Assembly (NCBI GenBank): GCA_900770865.1
Contig: CAAGLU010000058.1
Location: 1-33,363 of the forward strand
Reading direction: 5' to 3'
From: an uncultured Atopobiaceae bacterium
GTDB taxonomy: Bacteria; Actinomycetota; Coriobacteriia; Coriobacteriales; Atopobiaceae
DNA length: 33,363 nucleotides
Positions 1 to 7,319 of this stretch are shown in pieces. A model generated the notes under the pieces. That model was given only the letters and a program-made list of their open reading frames with translations. It was not told where the DNA came from and made no database searches. The stretch's first letter is position 1; each line of letters opens with the position of its first letter. The position numbers and the translations under genes were made by a program.

Positions 1-159
1 ATGCCCTCGCTGCTGTTTCTCATTGCGGGGCTTGCGGGAATGTTCCTCATGGGCTGGTTCGCCCGCCACCTGGACGGCCGCGACGCGAAGGCCAACTGGC
101 GGGAGCAGATGGTGAACGCCATCTCGCAGCTGTGCATCATGCTTGCCATCGTGCTCTGA
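1..159 (+). CDS. Unidentified small or truncated protein, C-terminal end
   Basis: An open frame runs from the first base of the window to a TGA at 157-159 and encodes at least 52 residues. The sequence begins with a hydrophobic stretch (LLFLIAGLAGMFLMGWF), has a charged middle (RHLDGRDAKANWREQ), and ends with a second hydrophobic run (LCIMLAIVL). This suggests the end of a membrane protein or a small membrane peptide. The first codon is ATG, but the window starts there, so the gene may extend upstream. I do not recognise the family. A perfect palindrome begins at the base after the stop codon. Confidence 0.4.
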   Translation: MPSLLFLIAGLAGMFLMGWFARHLDGRDAKANWREQMVNAISQLCIMLAIVL

Positions 160-188
160 TGAGACAAAGGGACAGTCCCTTTGTCTCA
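160..188. repeat. Perfect 13-bp inverted repeat after the first stop codon
   Basis: The arms TGAGACAAAGGGA and TCCCTTTGTCTCA are perfectly complementary and separated by three bases. The palindrome abuts the stop codon of the upstream frame. It could act as a terminator stem, but no T-run follows, so a dispersed repeat or an operator is equally possible. It lies 50 bp upstream of the RpiR start. Confidence 0.7.
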
Positions 189-237
189 TGCGACGCTAGG
201 CTGGACACAAGCGCTGTAATAAATTGAGGAGACGCAG

Positions 238-1458
238 ATGGCATCCGTCATCGAGGCTCTCAAGCGGAAGGAAGGCTTCACCGCGGTCGAGGAGGAGATT
301 GCCGACTACATCCTCCACAACGCCGACGACATCTCCAGGATGGGCATCGCGGACCTCTCCGCCGCGACCCACTCCTCGAACGCGACCATCGTGCGCCTCT
401 GCAAGAAGCTGGGGCTGCCCGGCTACCGCGATCTGAGGATCGCCCTTGCAGTCGAGCTCGAGCGCAGGAGGGGCAAGCTCGCCAACGTCGACGTCAACAA
501 GCCGTTCTCGAGCGCGGAGAGCACCGCCACCCTCATGCGCTCCGTGGCGGAGCTCCAGAAGGAAGCCATCGACACCTGCTACGCGTCGCTCTCCCCCGCA
601 ACCATCGACGAGCTCGCGCGCGCCGCGATACGCGCCAAGACGGTCTACCTCTACGGCATTGGCGACTCGGGCATCTCGGGCGAGATGTTCTCCGAGCTGG
701 TGATCAAGATGGGCATCCAGTGCGTGAACGCCTCCATGACCAGCGACACGCTGCCCAGGGCGTATGCCGCGCAGAAAGGGAGCCTTGCCATCTTCATCAC
801 GTACTCGGGAAACATCCTCCCGCGGTTCTCGAAGGACATCGAGGTCTTAGGGCAGCGGGGGTGCCAGCTGGCGATAATCACCGCCCACAGCGACCAGGAC
901 CCCCTCATGAGCAGCTTCGACATCAAGGTCCAAATCCCGCCGCGCGAGGCCGTGCGCGGAAAGATCGCCACGTTCTACTCCCAGACCTGCATTCGCTACG
1001 TGCTCCTCTGCGTCTACGGGCGCATCTACGATGCCTACACGATCGGCCTCTTTGGGGAGCCGACCATGGCGGAGTACCGGCCCAACGTCGAGCGCGGCAT
1101 CGACACGAGCGGCGTCATCGACCTCGACTACCCCGGGTTCAGGGCCGTCAACGTGTGCGCCAAGGACTGCGACGCCCCGTGCGGCGTGCTCATCGAGGGG
1201 ACCGACGGCTACATAAGGTCCGACACCCCGCCAAACGTGTGCGGACCGGTGACCCTGCACCTCAACGACAGCACCGAGGAGACGTTCGACCGGTCGCTTC
1301 CCGTGATGTGGGAGGGCGAGTTCCGCGAGTTCGAGAGGCAGCTCGCGGAGGGTGACCTCGACGAGTGCTACCGGCAGCTCGACGAGAGCCTCGTGGTGAG
1401 CCGCGTGCAGAACGAGGCGCGCGTCGCGTCCGGTGTGCTCTTCCCCGCGGACGAGTAG
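238..1458 (+). CDS. RpiR/MurR-family regulator fused to a Gfo/Idh/MocA C-terminal domain
   Basis: The 406-residue product is about 120 residues longer than usual RpiR/MurR regulators. Residues 1-75 look like the RpiR winged helix (ADYILHNADDISRMGIADLS, then ATHSSNATIVRLCKKLG). Residues about 110-250 look like a sugar-phosphate-binding SIS domain (YLYGIGDSG, FITYSGN). From about residue 260 the sequence instead resembles the C-terminal part of Gfo/Idh/MocA oxidoreductases. The signs are DAYTIGLFGEP, then ERGIDTSGVIDLDYPGF, then IEGTDGYI, and an end like DESLVV...EARVASGVLFPADE. The NAD-binding Rossmann half is absent. The start is ATG with GAGGAG about 6 bases upstream. It may be a deletion-generated fusion, with the extra domain possibly sensing a sugar or cyclitol; that is inference. 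Confidence 0.82.
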   Translation: MASVIEALKRKEGFTAVEEEIADYILHNADDISRMGIADLSAATHSSNATIVRLCKKLGLPGYRDLRIALAVELERRRGKLANVDVNKPFSSAESTATLMRSVAELQKEAIDTCYASLSPATIDELARAAIRAKTVYLYGIGDSGISGEMFSELVIKMGIQCVNASMTSDTLPRAYAAQKGSLAIFITYSGNILPRFSKDIEVLGQRGCQLAIITAHSDQDPLMSSFDIKVQIPPREAVRGKIATFYSQTCIRYVLLCVYGRIYDAYTIGLFGEPTMAEYRPNVERGIDTSGVIDLDYPGFRAVNVCAKDCDAPCGVLIEGTDGYIRSDTPPNVCGPVTLHLNDSTEETFDRSLPVMWEGEFREFERQLAEGDLDECYRQLDESLVVSRVQNEARVASGVLFPADE

Positions 1459-1475
1459 GCGGCACGGCGGGCGGG

Positions 1476-1766
1476 ATGTTCGTGAAGGAGACGCAGGACA
1501 GGCAGGAGGAGTTCCTCAAGGCGTTCAAGATGCCGTCCGAGCCGGGGTTCGGCGAGGACCTCCCCGAGCACTTTGGGACGCTCACCTGGGCGGACGACGA
1601 GGGCCAGCTGCACGAGGAGAAGGTCCCCAGCGTGCGCGGCGACTACGGGCGCATGTACGACAACGCCTACGACGTGCTCGTCCACGTCGCCGAGCAGGAA
1701 GTGAAGCCCGAGCAGACGCTTGTCATGCTCTCGATCCTCGAGCAGGCGGTCGCGGGGCTTGAGTGA
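1476..1766 (+). CDS. Gfo/Idh/MocA oxidoreductase C-terminal fragment
   Basis: The 96-residue product matches, from memory, only the C-terminal end of YvaA/YdgJ-type Gfo/Idh oxidoreductases. Characteristic stretches are FVKETQDRQEEFLKAF, then PGFGEDLPEHFGTLTW, and near the end RGDYGRMYDNAYDVLV with a terminal ILEQAVAG. The Rossmann domain and catalytic core, about 250 residues, are missing, so it cannot be a working dehydrogenase. The frame is intact. The ATG at 1476 has a G-rich upstream sequence but no convincing ribosome site. It starts 17 bases after the RpiR fusion gene, whose own tail is also Gfo/Idh-derived, so both look like leftovers of a collapsed oxidoreductase operon. Confidence 0.6.
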   Translation: MFVKETQDRQEEFLKAFKMPSEPGFGEDLPEHFGTLTWADDEGQLHEEKVPSVRGDYGRMYDNAYDVLVHVAEQEVKPEQTLVMLSILEQAVAGLE

Positions 1767-1779
1767 GGTGACTGAGGCG

Positions 1780-1814
1780 GCGTGGGGCAATGGCAGCCAC
1801 CCGTTGCCCCACGC
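1780..1814. terminator. Bidirectional terminator stem between convergent genes
   Basis: The arms GCGTGGGGCAA and TTGCCCCACGC pair perfectly over 11 bp around a 13-base loop. The stem lies between the stops of the convergent genes ending at 1766 (+) and 1844 (-). No strong T-run is present. Confidence 0.6.
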
Positions 1815-1843
1815 CAGCCGGGGATAGCGCCGGGCGGATATTC

Positions 1844-2974
1844 CTACCCGCGGTTCATATACTCCAGCTCAGCGGCGGCCTTCTCCAGCAGCTCCGTGAT
1901 GGGTAGGTGCTGCGGACACGCGCGCTCGCACTGGCGGCAGCGGATGCACTCCGAGGCGCGGCCTCGCCCGGCGACCGCCTCGGCATAGGCCTGGACGGCC
2001 TCCCTACGCTGGCCGTTTCCAAGCTCCTTGTTGTACGCGGAGAACACCTCCGGGATGGGGATCTTCTGGGGGCAGTCCTCGGTGCAGTAGTGGCAGGCCG
2101 TGCAGGGGATGGTCTTCGAGTGCCCCAGGATGCGCTGCGCCTGCCGGATGATGGCCTGCTCGTCGTCGTTGAGCGGCTTGAAGTCGCGCATGAACGAGAG
2201 GTTGTCCCTCATCTGCTCCGTGTTCGACATGCCCGAGAGCACGGTGAGGATGCCGTCGAGCGATGCCACAAAGCGGAGGGCCCACGATGCGCACGATGCA
2301 TTGGAGTTATAGTCGTGGAAGAGCCGCTGGACCTCCTTTGGCGGGTTTGCCAGAGCGCCGCCCTTGACCGGCTCCATCACCACGATGGGCTTGCCGTGGG
2401 CCCGCGCGACCTCGTAGTTCGCGCGCGAGGTCACCTTGGGGTTCTCCCAGTCGGCGTAGTTGATCTGCAGCTGCACGAAGTCGACCTCGGGGTGCTCGGT
2501 CAAGAGCCGGTCCAGGAGCTCTGGCCCGGCATGGAACGAGAAGCCCACATGTTTGATGAGACCGGCAGCCTTCTGCTCTGCTACGAAGTCCCAAAGGTGC
2601 AGCTTGTCGTAGCGCGCATAGGTGTTCTCCATGAGAGCGTGGAGCAGATAGCAGTCAAAGTAACCAGCGCCGGTGCGCTTGAGGCTCTTGAAAAACTCGT
2701 TCTGTGCGGACTTCTCAGTTGGCGCGACGAGCGCGTTCACCTTGGTGGCGAGAAGGTAGGAGTCGCGCGGGTGGCGCTCCACGAGCGCCTGACGGATGGT
2801 GTCCTCGGAGCCCGGATAGATGAAGGCCGTGTCGAAGTAGGTGAAGCCCGCGCCGAGGAAGAGGTCGACCATCTCCTTGACCTGCTCGACGTCCGTGAAG
2901 GGTCCCTTGCGCGGGAGGCGCATGAGGCCAAAGCCAAGCTTTCCCGTCTTGATGGCGCTTTCGTCTGCCGTCAT
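1844..2974 (-). CDS. Aldo/keto reductase with two 4Fe-4S motifs
   Basis: This is a 376-residue cytoplasmic oxidoreductase of the aldo/keto reductase TIM-barrel family with a ferredoxin-like tail, a type common in anaerobes. The N-terminus has LGFGLMRLP and later DTAFIYPGSEDTIRQAL, which are typical of the AKR core. Two cluster-binding motifs follow near the C-terminus: C291-x2-C-x2-C-x3-CP (CTACHYCTEDCP) and C343-x2-C-x2-C-x3-CP (CIRCRQCERACP). The ATG at 2974 was chosen because GAGGGGGAG lies just upstream on the minus strand; the frame stays open to 3049 but the extra 25 residues look non-coding. The substrate is unknown. The gene is monocistronic. Confidence 0.9.
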   Translation of the reverse strand: MTADESAIKTGKLGFGLMRLPRKGPFTDVEQVKEMVDLFLGAGFTYFDTAFIYPGSEDTIRQALVERHPRDSYLLATKVNALVAPTEKSAQNEFFKSLKRTGAGYFDCYLLHALMENTYARYDKLHLWDFVAEQKAAGLIKHVGFSFHAGPELLDRLLTEHPEVDFVQLQINYADWENPKVTSRANYEVARAHGKPIVVMEPVKGGALANPPKEVQRLFHDYNSNASCASWALRFVASLDGILTVLSGMSNTEQMRDNLSFMRDFKPLNDDEQAIIRQAQRILGHSKTIPCTACHYCTEDCPQKIPIPEVFSAYNKELGNGQRREAVQAYAEAVAGRGRASECIRCRQCERACPQHLPITELLEKAAAELEYMNRG

Positions 2975-3116
2975 CGCGACCACTCCCCCTCTTCCGGGGC
3001 CAGCGCGTAGTTGTCCGCCACGCTCCGCAGGTTGCCCCCCGCTCCACACGGAGTTTATCGCTATACAGCGAGGGCGGAACCTCTCGCGCGGGGCTGGTTG
3101 CGCGAGTCCGCGCTCG

Positions 3117-3204
3117 AAAAGTGAACACGAAAACGATGCGGAGGCCCTCTCAGCAGCGTTTGCCCAGGAAACCAGCGGCCCTCATCGGTTTCGTGTTCAC
3201 TTTT
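3117..3204. repeat. Palindromic element, family 2 (copy 1)
   Basis: An 88-bp imperfect palindrome whose arms begin AAAAGTGAACACGAAAACGA and pair with ATCGGTTTCGTGTTCACTTT. The centre contains GCAGCGTTTGCCCAGGAA, which recurs on the opposite strand at 20541-20622 and in variant form in the other family-2 copies. It is one of three repeat elements filling the gene-free stretch 2975-3631. Confidence 0.8.
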
Positions 3205-3278
3205 TGCCGAGAGGGACGGGCTTCCGTGGTGCGCGACTTCCCCGCTCGGGGCATCGGCGGCCGCCCCACACTCCCTAC

Positions 3279-3420
3279 TTCCGGTTGGCAGCAGTTTTGG
3301 TTTCGTTCCTTATGTGGCACCTGTGCGGTTCCGTTTTCTGACCTGCGGTTCCGCAACCGTCAGAGCGTCCGATACTCAGGGGCACCCCGAAAAACCGTAT
3401 CCCAACCGTCAATTTGTGCC
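3279..3420 (-). repeat. Family 1 element (copy 1)
   Basis: A 142-bp element delimited by ggcac-AATTGACGGTTGGGATAC on one end and its partner TGCTGCCAACCGG on the other (minus-strand reading). The interior has the core GCGGAACCGCAGGTCAG, shared exactly in its first 14 bases with the copies at 10239 and 10447. The imperfect terminal inverted repeat is CGGTTGG-N5/6-GTTTT. No ORF is credible in it. Confidence 0.85.
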
Positions 3421-3457
3421 ACCCGATGCCGCAATCGACGCCTCCCTAGCCCCCACT

Positions 3458-3543
3458 GCATTTTTTAGCGGTTTTTGTGAATCGAATGTCGCATTTACCC
3501 AGTTGGCAAGAAATGCTTTTTCACCAAAACCGCTAAAGAATGC
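3458..3543. repeat. Palindromic element, family 2 (copy 2)
   Basis: The arms GCATTTTTTAGCGGTTTTTG and the complement of the right arm, GCATTCTTTAGCGGTTTTGG, match at 18 of 20 positions. The centre is GTCGCATTTACCCAGTTGGC, the family-2 signature. It lies about 90 bp beyond the stop of the GNAT gene transcribed toward it, so it could also act as a 3' hairpin. Confidence 0.8.
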
Positions 3544-3631
3544 AAGTAGAAGTCCCGAGGTCGGTTGGACGCCGAAGACCCAAGCTGCTTCACGAAGAGG
3601 CGAGCTCCTTCAGCTTGGGGCCGGCAACGCG

Positions 3632-4081
3632 CTAGACCGTCCAGTCGCTCATTGGCTCTGCGCCCAGCGAGAGGTAGAAATCAATGCTGGGCTGGTTCCA
3701 GTCCAGACACCACCATTCCAACCTGCCACATCCCCGCTCGACCGCGATGGACACCAGTTTCTTCATGTTGGCCTTCCCGTAGCCCCTGCCCCTGTACTCG
3801 GGCCTCACGTACAGGTCTTCCAGGTAGATGCCGGCCCTGCCAAGGAACGTCGAGAAGTTGTGGAAGAACAGGGCAAAGCCAGCCTCGCCGCCATCCTCCG
3901 CGAGGATGAACAGCACTTCCGCTTTCTTCTCGTCGAAGACCCAGTGCTCCAAAGTTGGCTCGTCAGCAACAACCTCGTCCAGCATCTTCTCGTGGCTGGC
4001 AAGCTCTTTAATAAACCGCAGGACAAGGGCGGTGTCCTTTCTCTCTGCATATCGAAACTGGAACCGGTTCTCGTTGCTCAT
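3632..4081 (-). CDS. GNAT-family N-acetyltransferase, diamine/SSAT-like
   Basis: The 149-residue protein has the full GNAT fold length. Its acetyl-CoA loop is in LYVRPEYRGRGYGKANM (R-x-x-G-x-G form, RGRGYG), preceded by the strand GIYLEDL. The end WNQPSIDFYLSLGAEPMSDW is typical of polyamine/thialysine acetyltransferases (SSAT/SAT1-like). The substrate may be a diamine or amino acid, by family similarity only. The ATG at 4081 has AAAGGA about 8 bases upstream. The gene stands alone between two inverted copies of the family 1 repeat (3279-3420 and 4139-4282). Confidence 0.9.
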   Translation of the reverse strand: MSNENRFQFRYAERKDTALVLRFIKELASHEKMLDEVVADEPTLEHWVFDEKKAEVLFILAEDGGEAGFALFFHNFSTFLGRAGIYLEDLYVRPEYRGRGYGKANMKKLVSIAVERGCGRLEWWCLDWNQPSIDFYLSLGAEPMSDWTV

Positions 4082-4138
4082 GAAGTGATCCTTTCAAGCC
4101 GGGATGTCAATGCCAGCGCACGCCGAAACGACGCCTGT

Positions 4139-4282
4139 GGCACGAATTGACGGTTAGGCTACGGTTTTTCGAGGTACCCCCGAGTACGAAACGGTTTGAA
4201 GTCTGATAAACTGCAGGTCAGAGAATTGCTACTAACGTCGGGTCACATAATGGATTGAACAAAAACTGCTGCCAACCGGAAG
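4139..4282 (+). repeat. Family 1 element (copy 2)
   Basis: A 144-bp element reading GGCACGAATTGACGGTTAGG at its left end, GAGGTACCCCCGAGTACGAA inside, then the core CTGCAGGTCAGAGAATTG, and ending CTGCTGCCAACCGGAAG. It is inverted relative to the copy at 3279-3420 and lies just upstream of the GNAT start. The segment GTACCCCCGAGTAC can form a hairpin. Confidence 0.85.
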
Positions 4283-4408
4283 TCGCCCCCCAATCGCGGC
4301 CTTTGGCAAAACAACTCACGAGTTGCCGCATCCAACCCAGTCGCCGCCCCCAGGTGAGCCAGAACGCCGAGAAGGAATCACATGGCCCTCCATTTGCTAT
4401 GTGGCATT

Positions 4409-4467
4409 TTGCATAAACAAGTATGGTGGTAATATAAGTTAACGTAAACAAATGTTTCTTTTAGGAG
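4409..4467 (+). promoter_or_regulatory. Likely hipBA promoter and operator region
   Basis: TTGCAT (4409-4414) and TATAAG (4433-4438) are separated by 18 bp and could be the -35 and -10 boxes; TAATAT at 4430 is an alternative -10. Two related boxes, ATAAACAAGT and GTAAACAAAT, flank the -10 and could be binding sites for the HipB-like repressor. The strong AGGAG at 4463-4467 precedes the ATG at 4472. This AT-rich patch stands out from its high-GC surroundings. Confidence 0.5.
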
Positions 4468-4471
4468 CCAC

Positions 4472-4771
4472 ATGGCAGGAAGAACGCCCATACCGGTCGC
4501 ACGCGCCATGCGCGAGGTTGCCGACAACCTGAGCCTTGCGAGGAGGCAGCAGCGCATCAGTGTCGAACTTCTGGCTGACCGGACCAACCTCTCTGCTCCC
4601 ACGGTCAGCAAGATGCTGAACAGCGGGGCAGGGTCGTTCGAGAACTTCCTGCGCATCGCTCGTGCGCTCGGGTTGCTTGACGGCGTGGTCGAGGCCACCA
4701 ACCCACTCAATACCGGCATCGGTCGCGCCCGCGCCGAGGAGGACACACCCCTAAGAATCAGGCAGCCATGA
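4472..4771 (+). CDS. HipB-like Xre-family antitoxin/repressor
   Basis: The 99-residue protein has a helix-turn-helix at about residues 30-52 (LADRTNLSAPTVSKMLNSG) in an Xre/Cro-type fold. The rest is short, ending in a charged tail. It precedes a HipA-type kinase and overlaps it by four bases (ATGA at 4768-4771), the usual antitoxin-toxin arrangement. By family knowledge it should bind the kinase and the shared promoter, repressing the operon. The start is ATG with AGGAG four bases upstream. The partner's identity, more than this protein's sequence, supports the HipB label. Confidence 0.8.
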   Translation: MAGRTPIPVARAMREVADNLSLARRQQRISVELLADRTNLSAPTVSKMLNSGAGSFENFLRIARALGLLDGVVEATNPLNTGIGRARAEEDTPLRIRQP

Positions 4772-6003
4772 ACTATCGCGTAACCATACAAATTGAGGGA
4801 GAGGACATAGCGTGTGGCACCCTCTTCCAGAGCGTACGTCACGGGGCGGAAACAACAACCTTCTCTTACGATGCAGGTTACCTCCTAAATCCCAAGGCAT
4901 TCTCGCTCTCTCCTGACCTCCCCCTTGGCCCCGGGACCTTCCATTCGGAAGGGCTTCAATCGCTTCGCGCGTTTGAGGACGCCATGCCAGACCGCTGGGG
5001 ACGAAACCTGCTCATGCGTTCGGAGCGACTCGCTGCAAACAGGGAAAACCGCACGGAACGCACGCTCTTCGAGATGGACTATCTCACCGGAGCTAATGAC
5101 GTCACTCGGCAGGGTGCTCTACGGATATGGAATGCAGACGGCATCGCAGTTGCCAAACCCGAGAGCGGCGTTCCCCGAGAGATCGACATCCCCGCTCTAC
5201 TCGATTCCTCAGACCTCGCCGCCTCTGACCTAGACGCCGACGTTCGAGATCTTGTCGATGCGGGCTCGAGTCTGGGGGGCGCTCGTCCAAAAGCATCGGT
5301 AAGGGCAGAGGATGGGAGCCTTTGCATTGCGAAGTTTCCAAAGTCGGACGAAAATCCAATCACGGATTCCGAAGCCTGGGAGCAAACAATGCTCGCACTT
5401 ATGGGCGAGGTTGGCATTGGCGTGCCCAAATCCCGTCTGCTCCGTATTAAGGGCCGTTCCGTTCTTCTCATGGAGCGATTCGACAGAAGCCATTCTCATA
5501 GAATCCCATACATCAGCGGGCTATCTGCGGTACAGGGGAGCGATGGCGGCGCCTACACGTACCTGGAGCTTGTCGAGTTCATTGAGGACTACGGCAGTGA
5601 ACCTCGCCGCGATCTGCCCGAGCTGTGGCGACGCGCCCTCTTCTCGTGCGTTGTAGGAAACACGGACAATCACCTTCGCAACTACGGCTTCCTTCGCGAC
5701 AAAGACGGATGGAGGCTTTCTCCAGCATTCGATGTAAACCCCACGAGGGGAAGTGGCGAGAAGTACCTTGCCACTGCGCTAGACTTCGGACGACCCGAAG
5801 CGGACGCCCGCATTGCCTTCGAGGTGGCTGACTACTTCCGAGTCACGAAGCCTGAGGCAAGGTCTTATGCGCAAAGGTTAGCAGCCGTTTTGCGACACTG
5901 GCAGACTATCGCCAGACAGCAAGGCATTTCGAAGGCGTCGATACTAGCCATGCAATCCGGATTTTCTCGGGGCATATCCAACCTGGAGTCGGCCCTCGGC
6001 TAG
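4768..6003 (+). CDS. HipA-like serine/threonine kinase toxin
   Basis: At 411 residues it has full HipA length. Visible landmarks are the early AFEDAMPDRWGRNLLMRSE, the glycine-rich nucleotide loop SSLGGARPKAS (about 167-177), the lysine strand CIAKFPK, the ERFDR region, the catalytic loop NTDNHLRN (N298 to N305, with D300), and the metal-binding SPAFDVNP (D322). All expected kinase elements are present, so it should be active. HipA kinases phosphorylate aminoacyl-tRNA synthetases such as GltX in studied cases; the target here is unknown. Translation is probably coupled to the HipB-like gene through the ATGA overlap. Confidence 0.88.
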   Translation: MNYRVTIQIEGEDIACGTLFQSVRHGAETTTFSYDAGYLLNPKAFSLSPDLPLGPGTFHSEGLQSLRAFEDAMPDRWGRNLLMRSERLAANRENRTERTLFEMDYLTGANDVTRQGALRIWNADGIAVAKPESGVPREIDIPALLDSSDLAASDLDADVRDLVDAGSSLGGARPKASVRAEDGSLCIAKFPKSDENPITDSEAWEQTMLALMGEVGIGVPKSRLLRIKGRSVLLMERFDRSHSHRIPYISGLSAVQGSDGGAYTYLELVEFIEDYGSEPRRDLPELWRRALFSCVVGNTDNHLRNYGFLRDKDGWRLSPAFDVNPTRGSGEKYLATALDFGRPEADARIAFEVADYFRVTKPEARSYAQRLAAVLRHWQTIARQQGISKASILAMQSGFSRGISNLESALG

Positions 6004-6041
6004 TCCCCCGCGACCGCCAACCCCACCGCGAGGAGCCCTCG

Positions 6042-6737
6042 TTACTCAGCCAGGATCAGATCGATGAGCGCATCGATATGCACGCGCATCACGTCGATGT
6101 AGGGAACGGGCAGCTTGATGCCCTCAAAGGCCAGCGGGAGCTCGGTACACCCCAGCACCACGGCCTGGACCTGCTCCTCTCGGATCATCCTCTCCGCTAT
6201 CTGCTGGAACCTGCGCTGGGTGTCCGGCACGACTCTGCCAAGCTCTAGCTCCGTCTCGATCTTCTCGCCAATGTATTCCTTCTCCTCGTCGGTGGGCGTG
6301 ACCACCTCTATGCCGCGCTCCGCGAAGGACTTCTGGAAGAACGTGCCGTTCATCGTGGGCAGCGTGCCGAGAAGGCAGATCCTTTCGTATCCCTGCTCAC
6401 GCGCGTAGTCCCGCGCTGCATCGACCATGCTGACCAGCGGGATCGGCGAACGCTGCGACAACTGGTCGAAGACGACGTGGGGCGTGATCCCGGTGAGCGC
6501 CGCATACTCCGCGCCAGCCCCCGCAAGGCTGTGAATCCCACGCAGCAGGTACTCCGTGAGACCTTCGTAGTCGCCGTTCTCGCAGAAGCGCAGCACGTCG
6601 AAGACGCTCAGGCTCTCGATGGTGAGGTTTGGGAAGAAGTTCCGGCCAAGCCTCTGCTGCACCCCGTACTCGATCTCCCGGTAGTACACGATGGTCGACT
6701 CGGGACCCGTTCCGCCAATCAACCCCAGCTTATGCAT
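6042..6737 (-). CDS. Aspartate/glutamate racemase family protein
   Basis: The 231-residue cytoplasmic enzyme starts HKLGLIGGTGPEST, typical of the Asp/Glu/hydantoin racemase superfamily. The C-terminal catalytic cysteine is present in VLGCTELP (C197). The N-terminal catalytic position, usually cysteine in a CNT motif, is a threonine here (T82 in TGITPH). That T/C pair is known from an E. coli racemase specific for L-aspartate/L-glutamate, so activity is still likely. The ATG at 6737 overlaps the end of the upstream GNAT gene by 8 bases (ATGCATAA), so the two are probably translated together. It might racemise L-Asp or L-Glu; substrate preference is inferred. Confidence 0.85.
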   Translation of the reverse strand: MHKLGLIGGTGPESTIVYYREIEYGVQQRLGRNFFPNLTIESLSVFDVLRFCENGDYEGLTEYLLRGIHSLAGAGAEYAALTGITPHVVFDQLSQRSPIPLVSMVDAARDYAREQGYERICLLGTLPTMNGTFFQKSFAERGIEVVTPTDEEKEYIGEKIETELELGRVVPDTQRRFQQIAERMIREEQVQAVVLGCTELPLAFEGIKLPVPYIDVMRVHIDALIDLILAE

Positions 6738-7257
6738 GGTGTACCTCGCACTCCAGATAGATCTGCTCCTCGTCGATGAGGCCCTGCAGCAGGATGCGCC
6801 CATACCCCGCGATGCGAAACCCGTTGCGCACGTAGAGCTTCTGGGCAGGCTCGTTATGCGCGAACGTGTCTATCCGAATCGTGGTGCAGCCGTTCTTCTC
6901 CGCAAAGGCCTTTGCGTACTCCACCATCTTCCGGCCATAGCCGTGACCGGACTTGCTCGGCGGAACGCACAGGGTGTGAATCACCAGCACTTCGTTGCCC
7001 GCACCTGGATACTGCCACTCCACGTTCGCATATTCCTCTGCCTGGTCGTGGTTCAGAACCATGCTGGCGCATATCTCGCCACCGTCCTCCAAGACGTACA
7101 TCTCGCCGGCGGGCACCTTCTCATTCGGAACGGCCACCGTTGGGTACACCCCCAGCTGCCAGTTGGAGTTGCTGCCATGCTGTTGCTCGTATGTCAACAG
7201 CTCCGTGTACGCGTCGGCAATCGCCGCGATGTCTGTCTCCCGAGCCTGGCGAATCAT
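6730..7257 (-). CDS. GNAT-family N-acetyltransferase
   Basis: A 175-residue GNAT protein. The N-terminus IRQARETDIAAIADAYTELL fits the first strand and helix, and the acetyl-CoA-binding loop is in PSKSGHGYGRKMVEYAKAF (SGHGYG). NEPAQKLYVRNGFRIAG is the usual C-terminal GNAT helix and strand. The substrate is unknown. It is the first gene of a two-gene operon with the racemase, which suggests an amino-acid-related substrate, but only by association. The ATG at 7257 has AAGGGGG upstream. Confidence 0.88.
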   Translation of the reverse strand: MIRQARETDIAAIADAYTELLTYEQQHGSNSNWQLGVYPTVAVPNEKVPAGEMYVLEDGGEICASMVLNHDQAEEYANVEWQYPGAGNEVLVIHTLCVPPSKSGHGYGRKMVEYAKAFAEKNGCTTIRIDTFAHNEPAQKLYVRNGFRIAGYGRILLQGLIDEEQIYLECEVHHA

Positions 7258-7319
7258 GGCTGCCCCCTTCGGTTTTGGTACAGGTAGAGTCTATCGTCCC
7301 GAGGCGAGTGCGCCTACCT

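Noticed and set aside
3314..4150. 278-residue plus-strand open frame across the GNAT gene and repeats
   Set aside because: It is mostly antisense to the acetyltransferase and otherwise runs through family 1 and 2 repeats.
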